From contig JAJQHP010000066.1 in the NCBI GenBank assembly GCA_021199695.1, positions 1 to 5,834 of the forward strand: a stretch of DNA of 5,834 nt. Reading direction: 5' to 3'. Position 1 is the first letter of the stretch, and each line of letters starts with the position of its first letter. Both the position numbers and the translations under genes were made by a program. The notes below the pieces were generated by a model. It made no database searches. It was not told the origin of the DNA and worked only from the letters and a program-made list of their open reading frames with translations. The stretch comes from Clostridiales bacterium. GTDB lineage: Bacteria > Bacillota > Clostridia > Oscillospirales > Oscillospiraceae. Positions 1-5,834 of the stretch are shown here, piece by piece.

Positions 1-262
1 CCGCCTGACGGCGGGAGACCACCAGATTTTTCACCGTTTTCAGGTTGTGCCGGATGCCCGCCAGGCTCAGCGACCGGTAAAAGCTGGAGATGGTGACGGT
101 GCGGATGGGAAAGCCCTCCCGAGGGATCAGCTCCTGCTCCATGCCGCCGTCTGCGCCCACGAAGAGGATCTCCGCTCCGTCCCGCTCCTGAAACATCCGG
201 GCCAGGGCCAGACCGGGGTTGATATGTCCGGCGGTGCCGCCGCAGGTGAATAACACTCTCAT
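1..262 (-). CDS. murG: MurG, N-terminal part (lipid II synthase), cut by the window edge
   Basis: This is the first 87 codons of UDP-N-acetylglucosamine--N-acetylmuramyl-(pentapeptide) pyrophosphoryl-undecaprenol N-acetylglucosaminyltransferase. The family adds GlcNAc to lipid I on the inner face of the membrane, giving lipid II. I translated it by hand: it opens MRVLFTCGGTAGHINPGLAL, and residues 8-13 (GGTAGH) are the glycine-rich loop that follows the first beta strand in MurG. The more usual form is GGTGGH, so one glycine is alanine here. Further on, FVGADGGMEQELIPREGF matches the family's conserved 'G...G.E..L.P..G' stretch. The start is set by a GAGGAA site (269-274) six bases upstream. 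Only 31 bases separate it from the ftsW stop, so it is probably co-transcribed with ftsW. The C-terminal UDP-GlcNAc-binding half lies outside the window. Confidence 0.95.
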   Translation of the reverse strand, partial: MRVLFTCGGTAGHINPGLALARMFQERDGAEILFVGADGGMEQELIPREGFPIRTVTISSFYRSLSLAGIRHNLKTVKNLVVSRRQA

Positions 263-293
263 GTTTACTTCCTCACAAATCTTACAGGATAGG

Positions 294-1598
294 TCAGCCC
301 TGTTTGGGCGCGGGTATCTGCCGGGAGACCGACAGGACGACCCCCATCTCCGCCAGCTGTATCACCAGTGCGGTGCCGCCGTAGCTGAAGAAGGGCAGGG
401 AGATGCCGGTATTGGGGATCAGGTTGGTGACCACGGCGATGTTCAGGAACACCTGTACCGCCAACAGGGTGATAATGCCCACGATGAGCAGGGAGCCAAA
501 CCGGTCCCGGGAGTGGAGGGCCAGCCAGTAGCCCCGGAGCACCAGCATGGCAAACAGGACGATGATGATGGTGGCTCCGATAAAGCCCAGCTCCTCGCAG
601 ACGATAGAGAAGATCAGGTCGTTCTGCTCCTCCGGGACGTAGCCAAATTTCTGCCGGCTCTCCCCGAAGCCCAGGCCGGACAGCCCGCCGGAGGCGATGG
701 CATAAAGGCCCTGGATGATCTGATAGCCCGTACCGGAGGCGTCCGACCAGGGGTCCAGCCAGACGGCGATACGGCTGCTGTTATAGCCGATGACAAAGAC
801 GATGACGCCCAGGGCGCCCGCCACGGCGCAGCCTCCTGCCACGAACCAGCCCCAGTGGACGCCGGAGGCGAACAGAATGGCGGCGGCGGCCACCATGACC
901 AGCAGGAAGCCGGACAGGTGGGGCTCCATGAGCAGCAGCACGCCGATAACCAGCAGCACCACCACATAGGGGATCAGCTCCCACAGGCCAATCCGCTGTC
1001 CGAAGCGGTAGATGCCCTGGATGGCGGGCAGCTTGCGGAACTGACGGAACACCGTCCCCATGTCGTAGAAGAAGCCCCGGATGGCTCCCCTGGGACGGCG
1101 GCCCCGGGGCTTTTCCGGCTGGGGATGCTCGCTGCGGAGCTGCGCCAGGGGACGTTTGGATAGGCTGGATGCAAAGTACATGACCACGGCGATCTTGGCG
1201 ATCTCCGAGGGCTGGAAGGTGGTGAAGCCCAGGCTGATCCAGCGGCGGGCATTGTTGCTCACCACACTGAACGGGGTGGGAATGAGCACGAAGATCAGCA
1301 GGAAGATGGCGATGGCCAGAGCGATGGCCCCCAGCCAGCGCATCTGCTGATAGTCGATTTTAGAGACGATGTACATGACCGCAATGCCGATGACCGCAAA
1401 GAGGGCCTGCCGCTTGAAGTAGTAGGCAGCATCATAGTTGGAAACCGCCTCGGTGCTGGCGGTATAGGAGGAGGCGGAATACAGCATAATCAGTCCAATG
1501 CCCAGCAGCAGCAGGGTCAGGGCCAGAAAGGGCAGGTCGATGGGACCCTTGGCCCACTGCTGGTCACGGGGCGTATCCCGATTCGTTTTCCACGCCAT
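294..1598 (-). CDS. ftsW: FtsW, SEDS-family peptidoglycan glycosyltransferase (lipid II polymerase)
   Basis: This is a 434-residue polytopic membrane protein of the SEDS family (FtsW/RodA/SpoVE), which polymerises lipid II into glycan strands together with a class B PBP. About ten membrane segments can be seen, near residues 21-43, 64-80, 89-106, 131-147, 208-224, 229-246, 251-271, 334-356, 369-391 and 405-425. Family signatures are NNARRWI (115-121), FQPSEIAKIA (128-137), EPHLSG (225-230, where many relatives have QPDLGT), GLGFGESRQKFGYVPE (308-323) and NTGISLPFFSYGG (396-408). D327 in EEQNDLIF aligns with the aspartate essential in FtsW/RodA. The start has a strong AAAGGAG site (1605-1611) six bases upstream. 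An unusually long, basic loop (about 148-209) separates segments 4 and 5. It follows mraY after 65 bases with no murD between. Its place in the cluster and its PBP partner favour FtsW over RodA; a SpoVE-like role cannot be excluded. Confidence 0.95.
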   Translation of the reverse strand: MAWKTNRDTPRDQQWAKGPIDLPFLALTLLLLGIGLIMLYSASSYTASTEAVSNYDAAYYFKRQALFAVIGIAVMYIVSKIDYQQMRWLGAIALAIAIFLLIFVLIPTPFSVVSNNARRWISLGFTTFQPSEIAKIAVVMYFASSLSKRPLAQLRSEHPQPEKPRGRRPRGAIRGFFYDMGTVFRQFRKLPAIQGIYRFGQRIGLWELIPYVVVLLVIGVLLLMEPHLSGFLLVMVAAAAILFASGVHWGWFVAGGCAVAGALGVIVFVIGYNSSRIAVWLDPWSDASGTGYQIIQGLYAIASGGLSGLGFGESRQKFGYVPEEQNDLIFSIVCEELGFIGATIIIVLFAMLVLRGYWLALHSRDRFGSLLIVGIITLLAVQVFLNIAVVTNLIPNTGISLPFFSYGGTALVIQLAEMGVVLSVSRQIPAPKQG

Positions 1599-1663
1599 TG
1601 GTTGCTCCTTTCACGGGCGGCAGACCGGTCCGCCGTCCTCCATGGGATACAGGCGTCCTGCCC

Positions 1664-2653
1664 TCAGACCGTGGGAAAACGGTCCATGACGCCCCAGAAG
1701 GCCAGGATGCAGGCCGCCGCCGAGATGGTGGTAAAGACGGCGAACAGCTTCTCCTCGCTCCAGCCCCCCAACTCCAGGTGGTGGTGGAGGGGCGCCATGC
1801 GGAAGATGCGCTTGCCGTGGGTGAGCTTGAAGTAGGTCACCTGGATGATATCGCTGAGGGTCTCAGCGATATAGATGATGCCCACCAGGATGAGGGCTAG
1901 GGGGATGTCCAGGGCGAAGGCCAGCCCCGCCACAGCGCCGCCCAAAAACAGGGAGCCGGTGTCCCCCATAAAGACCTTTGCCGGGTGGAAGTTGTAAATC
2001 AGGAAGGCGCACAGCCCGCCGAAGATGGCTGCGGCAAAGACCCCCAGCTCGGTGTAGCCCCAGTAGGCTGCTACCGCCACATAGAACAGGGCCACCGGCA
2101 TGGTCACCCCGGAGGAGAGGCCGTCCACCCCGTCGGTCAGGTTCACCGAGTTCACCGTGCCCACGATGACGAAGGCGGCGAAGATCATATAGACCACCCA
2201 GGGAATCTCGACGGTCACGTTGAAGAAGGGGATATACAGCCGGGACTGGAGATAGCCGAAGGAGCGCATGAGGACGGTGAACAAAATCGCCGCCGCCAGC
2301 TGGAGCAGGAACTTCTGCGGGGCGGTCAGCCCCTCGTTTTTCTTGTACTTCACCTTCATGAAGTCGTCGAAGAACCCGATGCCCCCGAACACCAGGGCAA
2401 AGAGATAGACGAACAGGCCGCCGAAATCCCCCTCCATATAGTCCGGGATGCCCGCCAGCAGCAGGGCCACCAGAATGCCCACGATGAACATGATGCCTCC
2501 CATGGTGGGCGTCCCCTGCTTAGCCATATGCCAGTTCGGGCCGATCTCTTTGATGGTCTGCCCTGCGTGGAGGGCGATCAGCCGGGGGATCAGAATCCGG
2601 CCCATCCCATAGGAGACCAGGAACGAAATCACTAAACTGAGTACAACTCTCAT
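1664..2653 (-). CDS. mraY: MraY, phospho-N-acetylmuramoyl-pentapeptide transferase (lipid I synthase)
   Basis: MraY transfers phospho-MurNAc-pentapeptide from its UDP carrier to undecaprenyl phosphate, giving lipid I, the first membrane step of peptidoglycan synthesis. With the start chosen here the protein has 329 residues, close to Gram-positive MraY. Motifs, numbered from this start: GTPTMGG (47-53), the FFDD pair (D96, D97), NLTDGVDGL (171-179), FMGDTGSL (228-235, with the catalytic-region aspartate D231) and APLHHHLE (287-294, the MraY-specific triple histidine). Many hydrophobic segments fit the ten-helix fold. An upstream in-frame ATG at 2701 would add 16 residues (beginning MERGCPGVFG), but the AGGAGG site lies inside that extension, eight bases before the 2653 ATG, so the shorter form is preferred. 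Upstream are a 136-base leader and the PBP gene; murE and murF, frequent neighbours elsewhere, are absent. Confidence 0.97.
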   Translation of the reverse strand: MRVVLSLVISFLVSYGMGRILIPRLIALHAGQTIKEIGPNWHMAKQGTPTMGGIMFIVGILVALLLAGIPDYMEGDFGGLFVYLFALVFGGIGFFDDFMKVKYKKNEGLTAPQKFLLQLAAAILFTVLMRSFGYLQSRLYIPFFNVTVEIPWVVYMIFAAFVIVGTVNSVNLTDGVDGLSSGVTMPVALFYVAVAAYWGYTELGVFAAAIFGGLCAFLIYNFHPAKVFMGDTGSLFLGGAVAGLAFALDIPLALILVGIIYIAETLSDIIQVTYFKLTHGKRIFRMAPLHHHLELGGWSEEKLFAVFTTISAAACILAFWGVMDRFPTV

Positions 2654-2661
2654 CTTTGGAA

Positions 2662-2667
2662 CCTCCT
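2662..2667 (-). promoter_or_regulatory. Ribosome binding site that fixes the mraY start
   Basis: On the minus strand this reads AGGAGG, a perfect Shine-Dalgarno core, followed by eight bases and then the ATG at 2653. It decides between that ATG and the in-frame ATG at 2701, which has only weak purine-rich sequence before it. Confidence 0.9.
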
Positions 2668-2715
2668 GAATGCCAAATACGCCGGGGCAGCCTCTCTCCA
2701 TTCTTTGTCCGCCCC

Positions 2716-2741
2716 GGGACGGGACGCCCTGTCCCGGTCCC
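2716..2741 (-). other. Strong GC-rich hairpin in the mraY leader, without a U-tract
   Basis: A 26-base element folds as GGGA, one bulged base, CGGGAC, a five-base loop, GTCCCG and TCCC, i.e. ten base pairs with a single bulge. In the direction of transcription it is followed by GGGGCGGACAAAG rather than a run of T, and there is no T run directly after it on the plus strand either, so it is not a typical intrinsic terminator. It lies just downstream of the possible mraY promoter: a start point about seven bases after the -10 would leave the inner six-pair hairpin at the very 5' end of the RNA. A role in RNA stability or processing is inference. Confidence 0.6.
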
Positions 2742-2742
2742 T

Positions 2743-2771
2743 AGCATAACACATTTGGCTCTTTCTTTCTA
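2743..2771 (-). promoter_or_regulatory. Possible sigma-A-type promoter for mraY and downstream genes
   Basis: On the minus strand TAGAAA (2766-2771) stands 17 bases before TATGCT (2743-2748). Each hexamer matches four of six positions of the TTGACA / TATAAT consensus, and the spacing is optimal. The element lies in a short AT-rich island directly after the PBP stop codon, in otherwise GC-rich DNA. It would allow mraY-ftsW-murG to be expressed independently of the PBP gene. The hexamers are weak and the evidence is sequence resemblance only. Confidence 0.35.
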
Positions 2772-2789
2772 CTGTTATGAAGTAAAATT

Positions 2790-5246
2790 CTAGCCGTCCA
2801 GGCCGGCGCTGGAGTCGGCGTCCGAGGTGTCTGTGTCCTCAAACTCCACCGTCAGCAAAGTGCCCCGTTTGACGCTGGTCCCGGCGGAGATGCTCTGGCT
2901 GGTGCAGACGGTGGTGCTGGTGTAGTAGCCGGAGGTGCCGCTGGCCTGCATATACAGGCCCAGGTCATTGAGAACGTCTACCACCTGGTCCGGAGTCAGC
3001 CCCTTCAGGTTGGGCATCTCCACCTCGTCGGTGGGCGCCTCCTCCCCCATGTACAGGATGACCGTGCTGTTCTGAGGGATGTATGTTCCGGAGGAGGGGA
3101 TCTGTCCGGTGACGGTGTCGCCGCTGCCCACCACCCGGTAGGATAGCTTTTTGTTGTTCAGCGTCTGCTCCGCCTGGGCCTCGGTCTGCCCGGTCAGGTC
3201 GGGGACGGAGGTCAGCTGTCCGGTCAGGTCGTCGGAGCTGTAGGACTTATCGTAGCCCCGATAGTCCAGCACCTTGGCCAGCAGCTTCCCCGCCACCGGA
3301 GCGGCCATGTTGCCGCCGGAGATGTAGAGGCCGGAGGGGGTGTAGTCGCCGCCGTCCACCGATTCAGGCCGGTCGAAGATGACCAGGACGATCACGTCCG
3401 GATCGTCTGCCGGGGCAAAGCCCATGAAGGAGACGATGTACTCCCCGTCCACCAGGGTCTGGGAGGTGCCCGTCTTGCCGCCGATGCGGTAGCCCGCCTG
3501 ATAGGCATTCTTGCCGGTGTACTTGGAGACGACCCCCTCCAAAATCTCGGCGCAGGTCTGGCTGGTCTCTTCGCTGATGACCTGGCGAACGGCGGTGGCC
3601 TCCGCCTCATAGGTGGTGTTGCCGTCCGCGTCCACGATCTTATCCACCACATAGGGGGTGTAGAGATATCCCCCGTTGACCACCGCATTGAAGGCGGTGA
3701 TCATCTGGATGGGAGTCACCTCGAACCGCTGCCCAAAGGAGGCGGTGGCCAGCTCGGTGATGTTGAAGTCGCTGTAGCTCCACACCTCTCCGATGTTCTC
3801 ATAGGGCAGGTCGATGCCGGTGGTTTCCATAATGCCGAAGTTGTAAAAGTACTGATAGAAGGTGGAATACCCCAGCCGCTGGCCGATGTCCAGCAGAGCC
3901 ATATTGCAGGAGTGGCCGATGGCCTCCGCCAGGGTCTGGGTGCCATGGGTGCCGGAGCAGCCGATGGTGTAGATGTCCAGCTCTGTGCTGCCCCCGCAGT
4001 AGAAGGTGCTGTTCTCGTCCACCACCCCCTCCTCCAGGGCGGCGGCCAGTACCAGCGCCTTAAAGGTGGAGCCTGGCTCATAGGTGTCGGTGATAGCCTT
4101 GTTGGTCCACAGGGAGTAGAGCATTTCCGAATAGGCCTGACTATAGGCGGAGTCATAGTCCAGGACGGTGGTCTCCTCATCCGTGAGGGTCAGCCCCTCC
4201 TTCTCCGCCTCAGCCAGGGCCTCGGCCACCTCCGCCTCGGATTCCTCTATCAGCGTCTGGGCGTTCTCCTCCACCTCGTCCAGCAGCTCCTCGTCCTCGA
4301 TGGTGCTGTAGTTGTTCAGATCGAAGCCGGGAGACGAGGCCATACCCAGGATCGCCCCGGTGTCGCACTCCATGACGATGATGGTGCCGCCGTTGGTGGT
4401 CTCATACTTCTCACAGTACTCCTCCAGCAGGCTCTCGCAGTATTCCTGGATGTTGGCGTCCAGAGTCAGGTAGATATCGCTGCCATTCTCCGCGTCGTAG
4501 TAGTCCTGGAAGAAGTTGAGCAGGTCGGTGCCATCCTCGTCCACAGCGGTGACGATGTAGCCCGGGGTACCGGAGAGCTCGTCGTTATACTTGGCCTCCA
4601 AACCGTAGGCCCCATCCCCGTCGGCGTTGGTGAAGCCGATGATCTGGGCGGCCATGTCCCCGTAGGGATAGTACCGCTTGGTGTTGGGCTGGAGATAGAC
4701 GCAGCCGGTAAGGTCATATTCATCGATCAGCACTCGCACCTGGTCCTCTACGTCGGACTCCACCTTGGTAGCAAGACGCTTGTACTGGCTGTCGGTATCC
4801 TGACACTTCTCGTGGAGCTCCTCCTCGTCCAGGTCCAAAATTTCCGCCAGCTGGGAGCAGACCACGTCCTCCACATTCCAGTCGTAATCGGAGGTGTCCG
4901 TCCCCTTCTCCTTGGCGGAGGCCAGGCTCTCGTCCAGGGACTGCTGCTTCTCATCGATGGCCTTGGGGGAGATGATGACGTCGTAGACGGTAGAGCTGAT
5001 GGCCAGCACGTTGCCGTTGGCGTCGTAAATGGTGCCCCGGGAGGCGCTGACCGAGAGCTGAGAGGTCTGCTGGGTGACAGCCATCTCCTCCAGCTCGTCA
5101 TGCTGAACGATCTGGAGCTGATACAGCTGCCAGATCAGGGGGATAAAGATAGCGATGCCGAACACGATCATCAGCTTCACGGAGCGGCTGAACACCAGCC
5201 GGTTCGCCGCCTTGCCCGCCTCGCGGATTTTCCGTTCCTTGTTCAT
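2790..5246 (-). CDS. ftsI: Class B penicillin-binding protein (FtsI/PBP2B/SpoVD type) with two PASTA domains
   Basis: This 818-residue bitopic transpeptidase cross-links septal peptidoglycan on the outer face of the membrane, normally as partner of FtsW. Order of parts: a basic cytoplasmic start (1-24), one membrane segment (about 25-45), a PBP-dimer/pedestal domain opening with SRGTIYDANGNVLA (69-82), and a transpeptidase domain (about 285-655). The latter has STFK (catalytic S393, K396), SCN (446-448) and KTGTS (591-595). Two PASTA domains follow (about 676-735 and 741-803), then an acidic tail. All catalytic motifs are intact. Unusual points are an acidic insertion just before the active-site serine (about 313-365) and eleven cysteines outside the membrane, including C430 and C447 near the active site. 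The start has a moderate GGAAAGG site (5256-5262) nine bases upstream. It follows the ftsL-like gene across a terminator-like hairpin. A SpoVD-like sporulation role is possible; its place after the ftsL-like gene favours division. Confidence 0.95.
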   Translation of the reverse strand: MNKERKIREAGKAANRLVFSRSVKLMIVFGIAIFIPLIWQLYQLQIVQHDELEEMAVTQQTSQLSVSASRGTIYDANGNVLAISSTVYDVIISPKAIDEKQQSLDESLASAKEKGTDTSDYDWNVEDVVCSQLAEILDLDEEELHEKCQDTDSQYKRLATKVESDVEDQVRVLIDEYDLTGCVYLQPNTKRYYPYGDMAAQIIGFTNADGDGAYGLEAKYNDELSGTPGYIVTAVDEDGTDLLNFFQDYYDAENGSDIYLTLDANIQEYCESLLEEYCEKYETTNGGTIIVMECDTGAILGMASSPGFDLNNYSTIEDEELLDEVEENAQTLIEESEAEVAEALAEAEKEGLTLTDEETTVLDYDSAYSQAYSEMLYSLWTNKAITDTYEPGSTFKALVLAAALEEGVVDENSTFYCGGSTELDIYTIGCSGTHGTQTLAEAIGHSCNMALLDIGQRLGYSTFYQYFYNFGIMETTGIDLPYENIGEVWSYSDFNITELATASFGQRFEVTPIQMITAFNAVVNGGYLYTPYVVDKIVDADGNTTYEAEATAVRQVISEETSQTCAEILEGVVSKYTGKNAYQAGYRIGGKTGTSQTLVDGEYIVSFMGFAPADDPDVIVLVIFDRPESVDGGDYTPSGLYISGGNMAAPVAGKLLAKVLDYRGYDKSYSSDDLTGQLTSVPDLTGQTEAQAEQTLNNKKLSYRVVGSGDTVTGQIPSSGTYIPQNSTVILYMGEEAPTDEVEMPNLKGLTPDQVVDVLNDLGLYMQASGTSGYYTSTTVCTSQSISAGTSVKRGTLLTVEFEDTDTSDADSSAGLDG

Positions 5247-5262
5247 GGTCTACTGCCTTTCC

Positions 5263-5276
5263 AGCCGTCCCCGGCT
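5263..5276 (-). other. Small hairpin with GNRA-type loop abutting the PBP ribosome binding site
   Basis: The minus strand reads AGCCG GGGA CGGCT: a five-pair stem closed by a GGGA tetraloop, a GNRA-type loop that is usually stable. It ends exactly where the GGAAAGG ribosome binding site of the PBP gene (5256-5262) begins, so it may help keep that site single-stranded or serve as a contact point. The structure is short enough to have arisen by chance. Confidence 0.35.
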
Positions 5277-5285
5277 ACTCTGACG

Positions 5286-5321
5286 AAAAGGGCGCAAGAA
5301 AAGAACTGTTTTCTTACGCCC
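5286..5321 (-). terminator. Intrinsic terminator-like hairpin between the ftsL-like and PBP genes
   Basis: On the minus strand a 13-base arm (5309-5321, GGGCGTAAGAAAA) pairs with 5290-5302 (TTTTCTTGCGCCC), twelve Watson-Crick pairs and one G-U, around a six-base loop, and is followed at once by TTTT (5286-5289). An A run precedes the stem, and on the plus strand the hairpin is followed by CGTTTTC, so it could act in both directions. The T run is short. It lies inside an apparent operon, 62 bases after the ftsL-like stop codon and before the PBP start, so partial termination or attenuation is more likely than a complete stop. I see no clear promoter between it and the PBP start. Confidence 0.7.
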
Positions 5322-5382
5322 CGTTTTCATTCTCTTTTGGTGGGAGCCATCCTGCCCTCAGCCTATGTAAGACGATTTCCGC

Positions 5383-5834
5383 TTATGACCACAGAGAGTC
5401 CCACAGTGCCTGGATCTGCTCCAGCAGACCGGCGTTCTCGCCGTAAACCACTGCGCTGTCCGGCTCGGACAGGTCTACATAAATTTTCTGATCGCTGCCT
5501 GCCTCGGACAGCTCCACATCCGCATTGTCTACAGCCTCCTGGAGGGCGGCCTGGTCGAATACCTCCTCATACCGGGCCTCCAGCTTCTCTCCCTCCTCCT
5601 GCAGCTCGCTCAGCTCGTCCCGAACGATCACCGTCTCGGCATAGATGGTGTTGAGCTGGGTGTAGCTGAACAGGATCATCACGGCCATCACCGCCGCCGC
5701 CGCAAAGCCCAGTACCGGAAGGATGCTGACGCTCTCCTTCGGCCGGAGGTTGACCCTGAGCCGGCTCTGGACCTGGTCCTGGGTCTGTCCCTTTTTCCGG
5801 GGACGGACCAGAGGCAGCTCCTGGAGCTGAGGAC
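5383..5834 (-). CDS. ftsL: FtsL-like division protein (membrane segment plus coiled coil), 5' end missing
   Basis: The reading frame stays open to the right edge with no start codon I would trust, so this is the last 149 residues of a longer protein. A GTG at 5691 is in frame but lies inside the membrane segment and is unlikely to be the true start. In the visible part a basic, presumably cytoplasmic stretch (RPRKKG and RLRVNLRPK, residues 9-32) precedes one membrane segment (about 34-57), then a coiled-coil-like region rich in E and L (about 61-90) and a short extracytoplasmic tail with IYVDLSEPDSAVVYGE. This build and the position directly before the class B PBP are those of FtsL, which with DivIB/DivIC-type partners recruits and activates the FtsW-PBP pair. 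FtsL diverges strongly in sequence, so the call rests on architecture and context; a DivIC/FtsB-like protein is the main alternative. An rsmH gene commonly lies upstream but is outside the window. Confidence 0.8.
   Translation of the reverse strand, partial: PQLQELPLVRPRKKGQTQDQVQSRLRVNLRPKESVSILPVLGFAAAAVMAVMILFSYTQLNTIYAETVIVRDELSELQEEGEKLEARYEEVFDQAALQEAVDNADVELSEAGSDQKIYVDLSEPDSAVVYGENAGLLEQIQALWDSLWS

Noticed and set aside
219..1163. A 314-codon open frame on the plus strand opposite ftsW and the start of murG
   Set aside because: Its translation is rich in Q, D, G and H with no domain, as expected from the complement of GC-rich membrane-protein codons; ftsW on the other strand is unambiguous.
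1611..1643. A ten-codon frame (MEDGGPVCRP) in the mraY-ftsW gap, whose stop overlaps the ftsW ribosome binding site
   Set aside because: It has no good ribosome binding site of its own and no recognisable leader-peptide features; one short frame in 65 bases is expected by chance.
2654..2701. A 16-residue N-terminal extension of MraY starting at the ATG at 2701
   Set aside because: The extension would contain the perfect AGGAGG site that serves the ATG at 2653, and its sequence is not hydrophobic or family-like, whereas MRVVLSLVISF is a normal MraY opening.
2716..2741. The mraY leader hairpin as a Rho-independent terminator
   Set aside because: There is no T run on either strand immediately after the stem.
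2654..5382. The two larger gaps (2654-2789 and 5247-5382) having the same length of 136 bases, suggesting a duplicated spacer
   Set aside because: The two sequences show no similarity: one is AT-rich with a CGGGAC-type hairpin, the other has a GGGCG/AAGAAAA hairpin. The equal length is coincidence.
3912..5654. A 580-codon open frame on the plus strand opposite the PBP gene
   Set aside because: It is antisense to a gene with intact catalytic motifs, crosses the intergenic hairpin and the ftsL-like gene, and its translation is low-complexity (V, G, L runs) with no recognisable domain. GC-rich codon bias on the opposite strand explains it.

Overview
The window is a stretch of a bacterial division and cell-wall (dcw) cluster, read entirely from the minus strand. 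In transcription order, right to left, it holds: the end of an ftsL-like gene (open at the right edge), a class B penicillin-binding protein of the FtsI/PBP2B/SpoVD type, mraY, ftsW (SEDS family) and the start of murG (cut by the left edge). The DNA is GC-rich, yet the proteins are Gram-positive in character: the transpeptidase carries two PASTA domains and the genes have strong AGGAGG-type ribosome binding sites. Together these suggest a GC-rich Firmicute, perhaps a gut Oscillospirales-type clostridium. That placement is inference; the window contains no phylogenetic marker such as rRNA.

Layout: 5834-5383 ftsL-like (5' end missing); 5382-5247 a gap with a terminator-like hairpin and a small hairpin touching the next ribosome binding site; 5246-2790 PBP; 2789-2654 a locally AT-rich gap with a possible promoter, a strong hairpin and the mraY ribosome binding site; 2653-1664 mraY; 1663-1599 a short gap; 1598-294 ftsW; 293-263 a short gap; 262-1 murG (3' end missing). 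No gap exceeds 136 bases and I see no genes on the plus strand. The long plus-strand open frames are mirror images of the real genes.

The genes form one pathway. MraY makes lipid I, MurG turns it into lipid II, FtsW polymerises lipid II into glycan strands and the PBP cross-links them. The FtsL-like protein is a membrane and coiled-coil scaffold that helps recruit and activate the FtsW-PBP pair at the division site. The ligase genes murE, murF and murD, often interleaved here in other bacteria, are absent between these genes.

I find no sign of a mobile element, defence system, CRISPR array or RNA gene, and no undescribed system. The points most worth a second look are the two structured intergenic regions (one terminator-like, one promoter plus hairpin), the reduced gene content of the cluster, an acidic insertion and a SpoVD-like cysteine pattern in the PBP, and a basic loop in FtsW.
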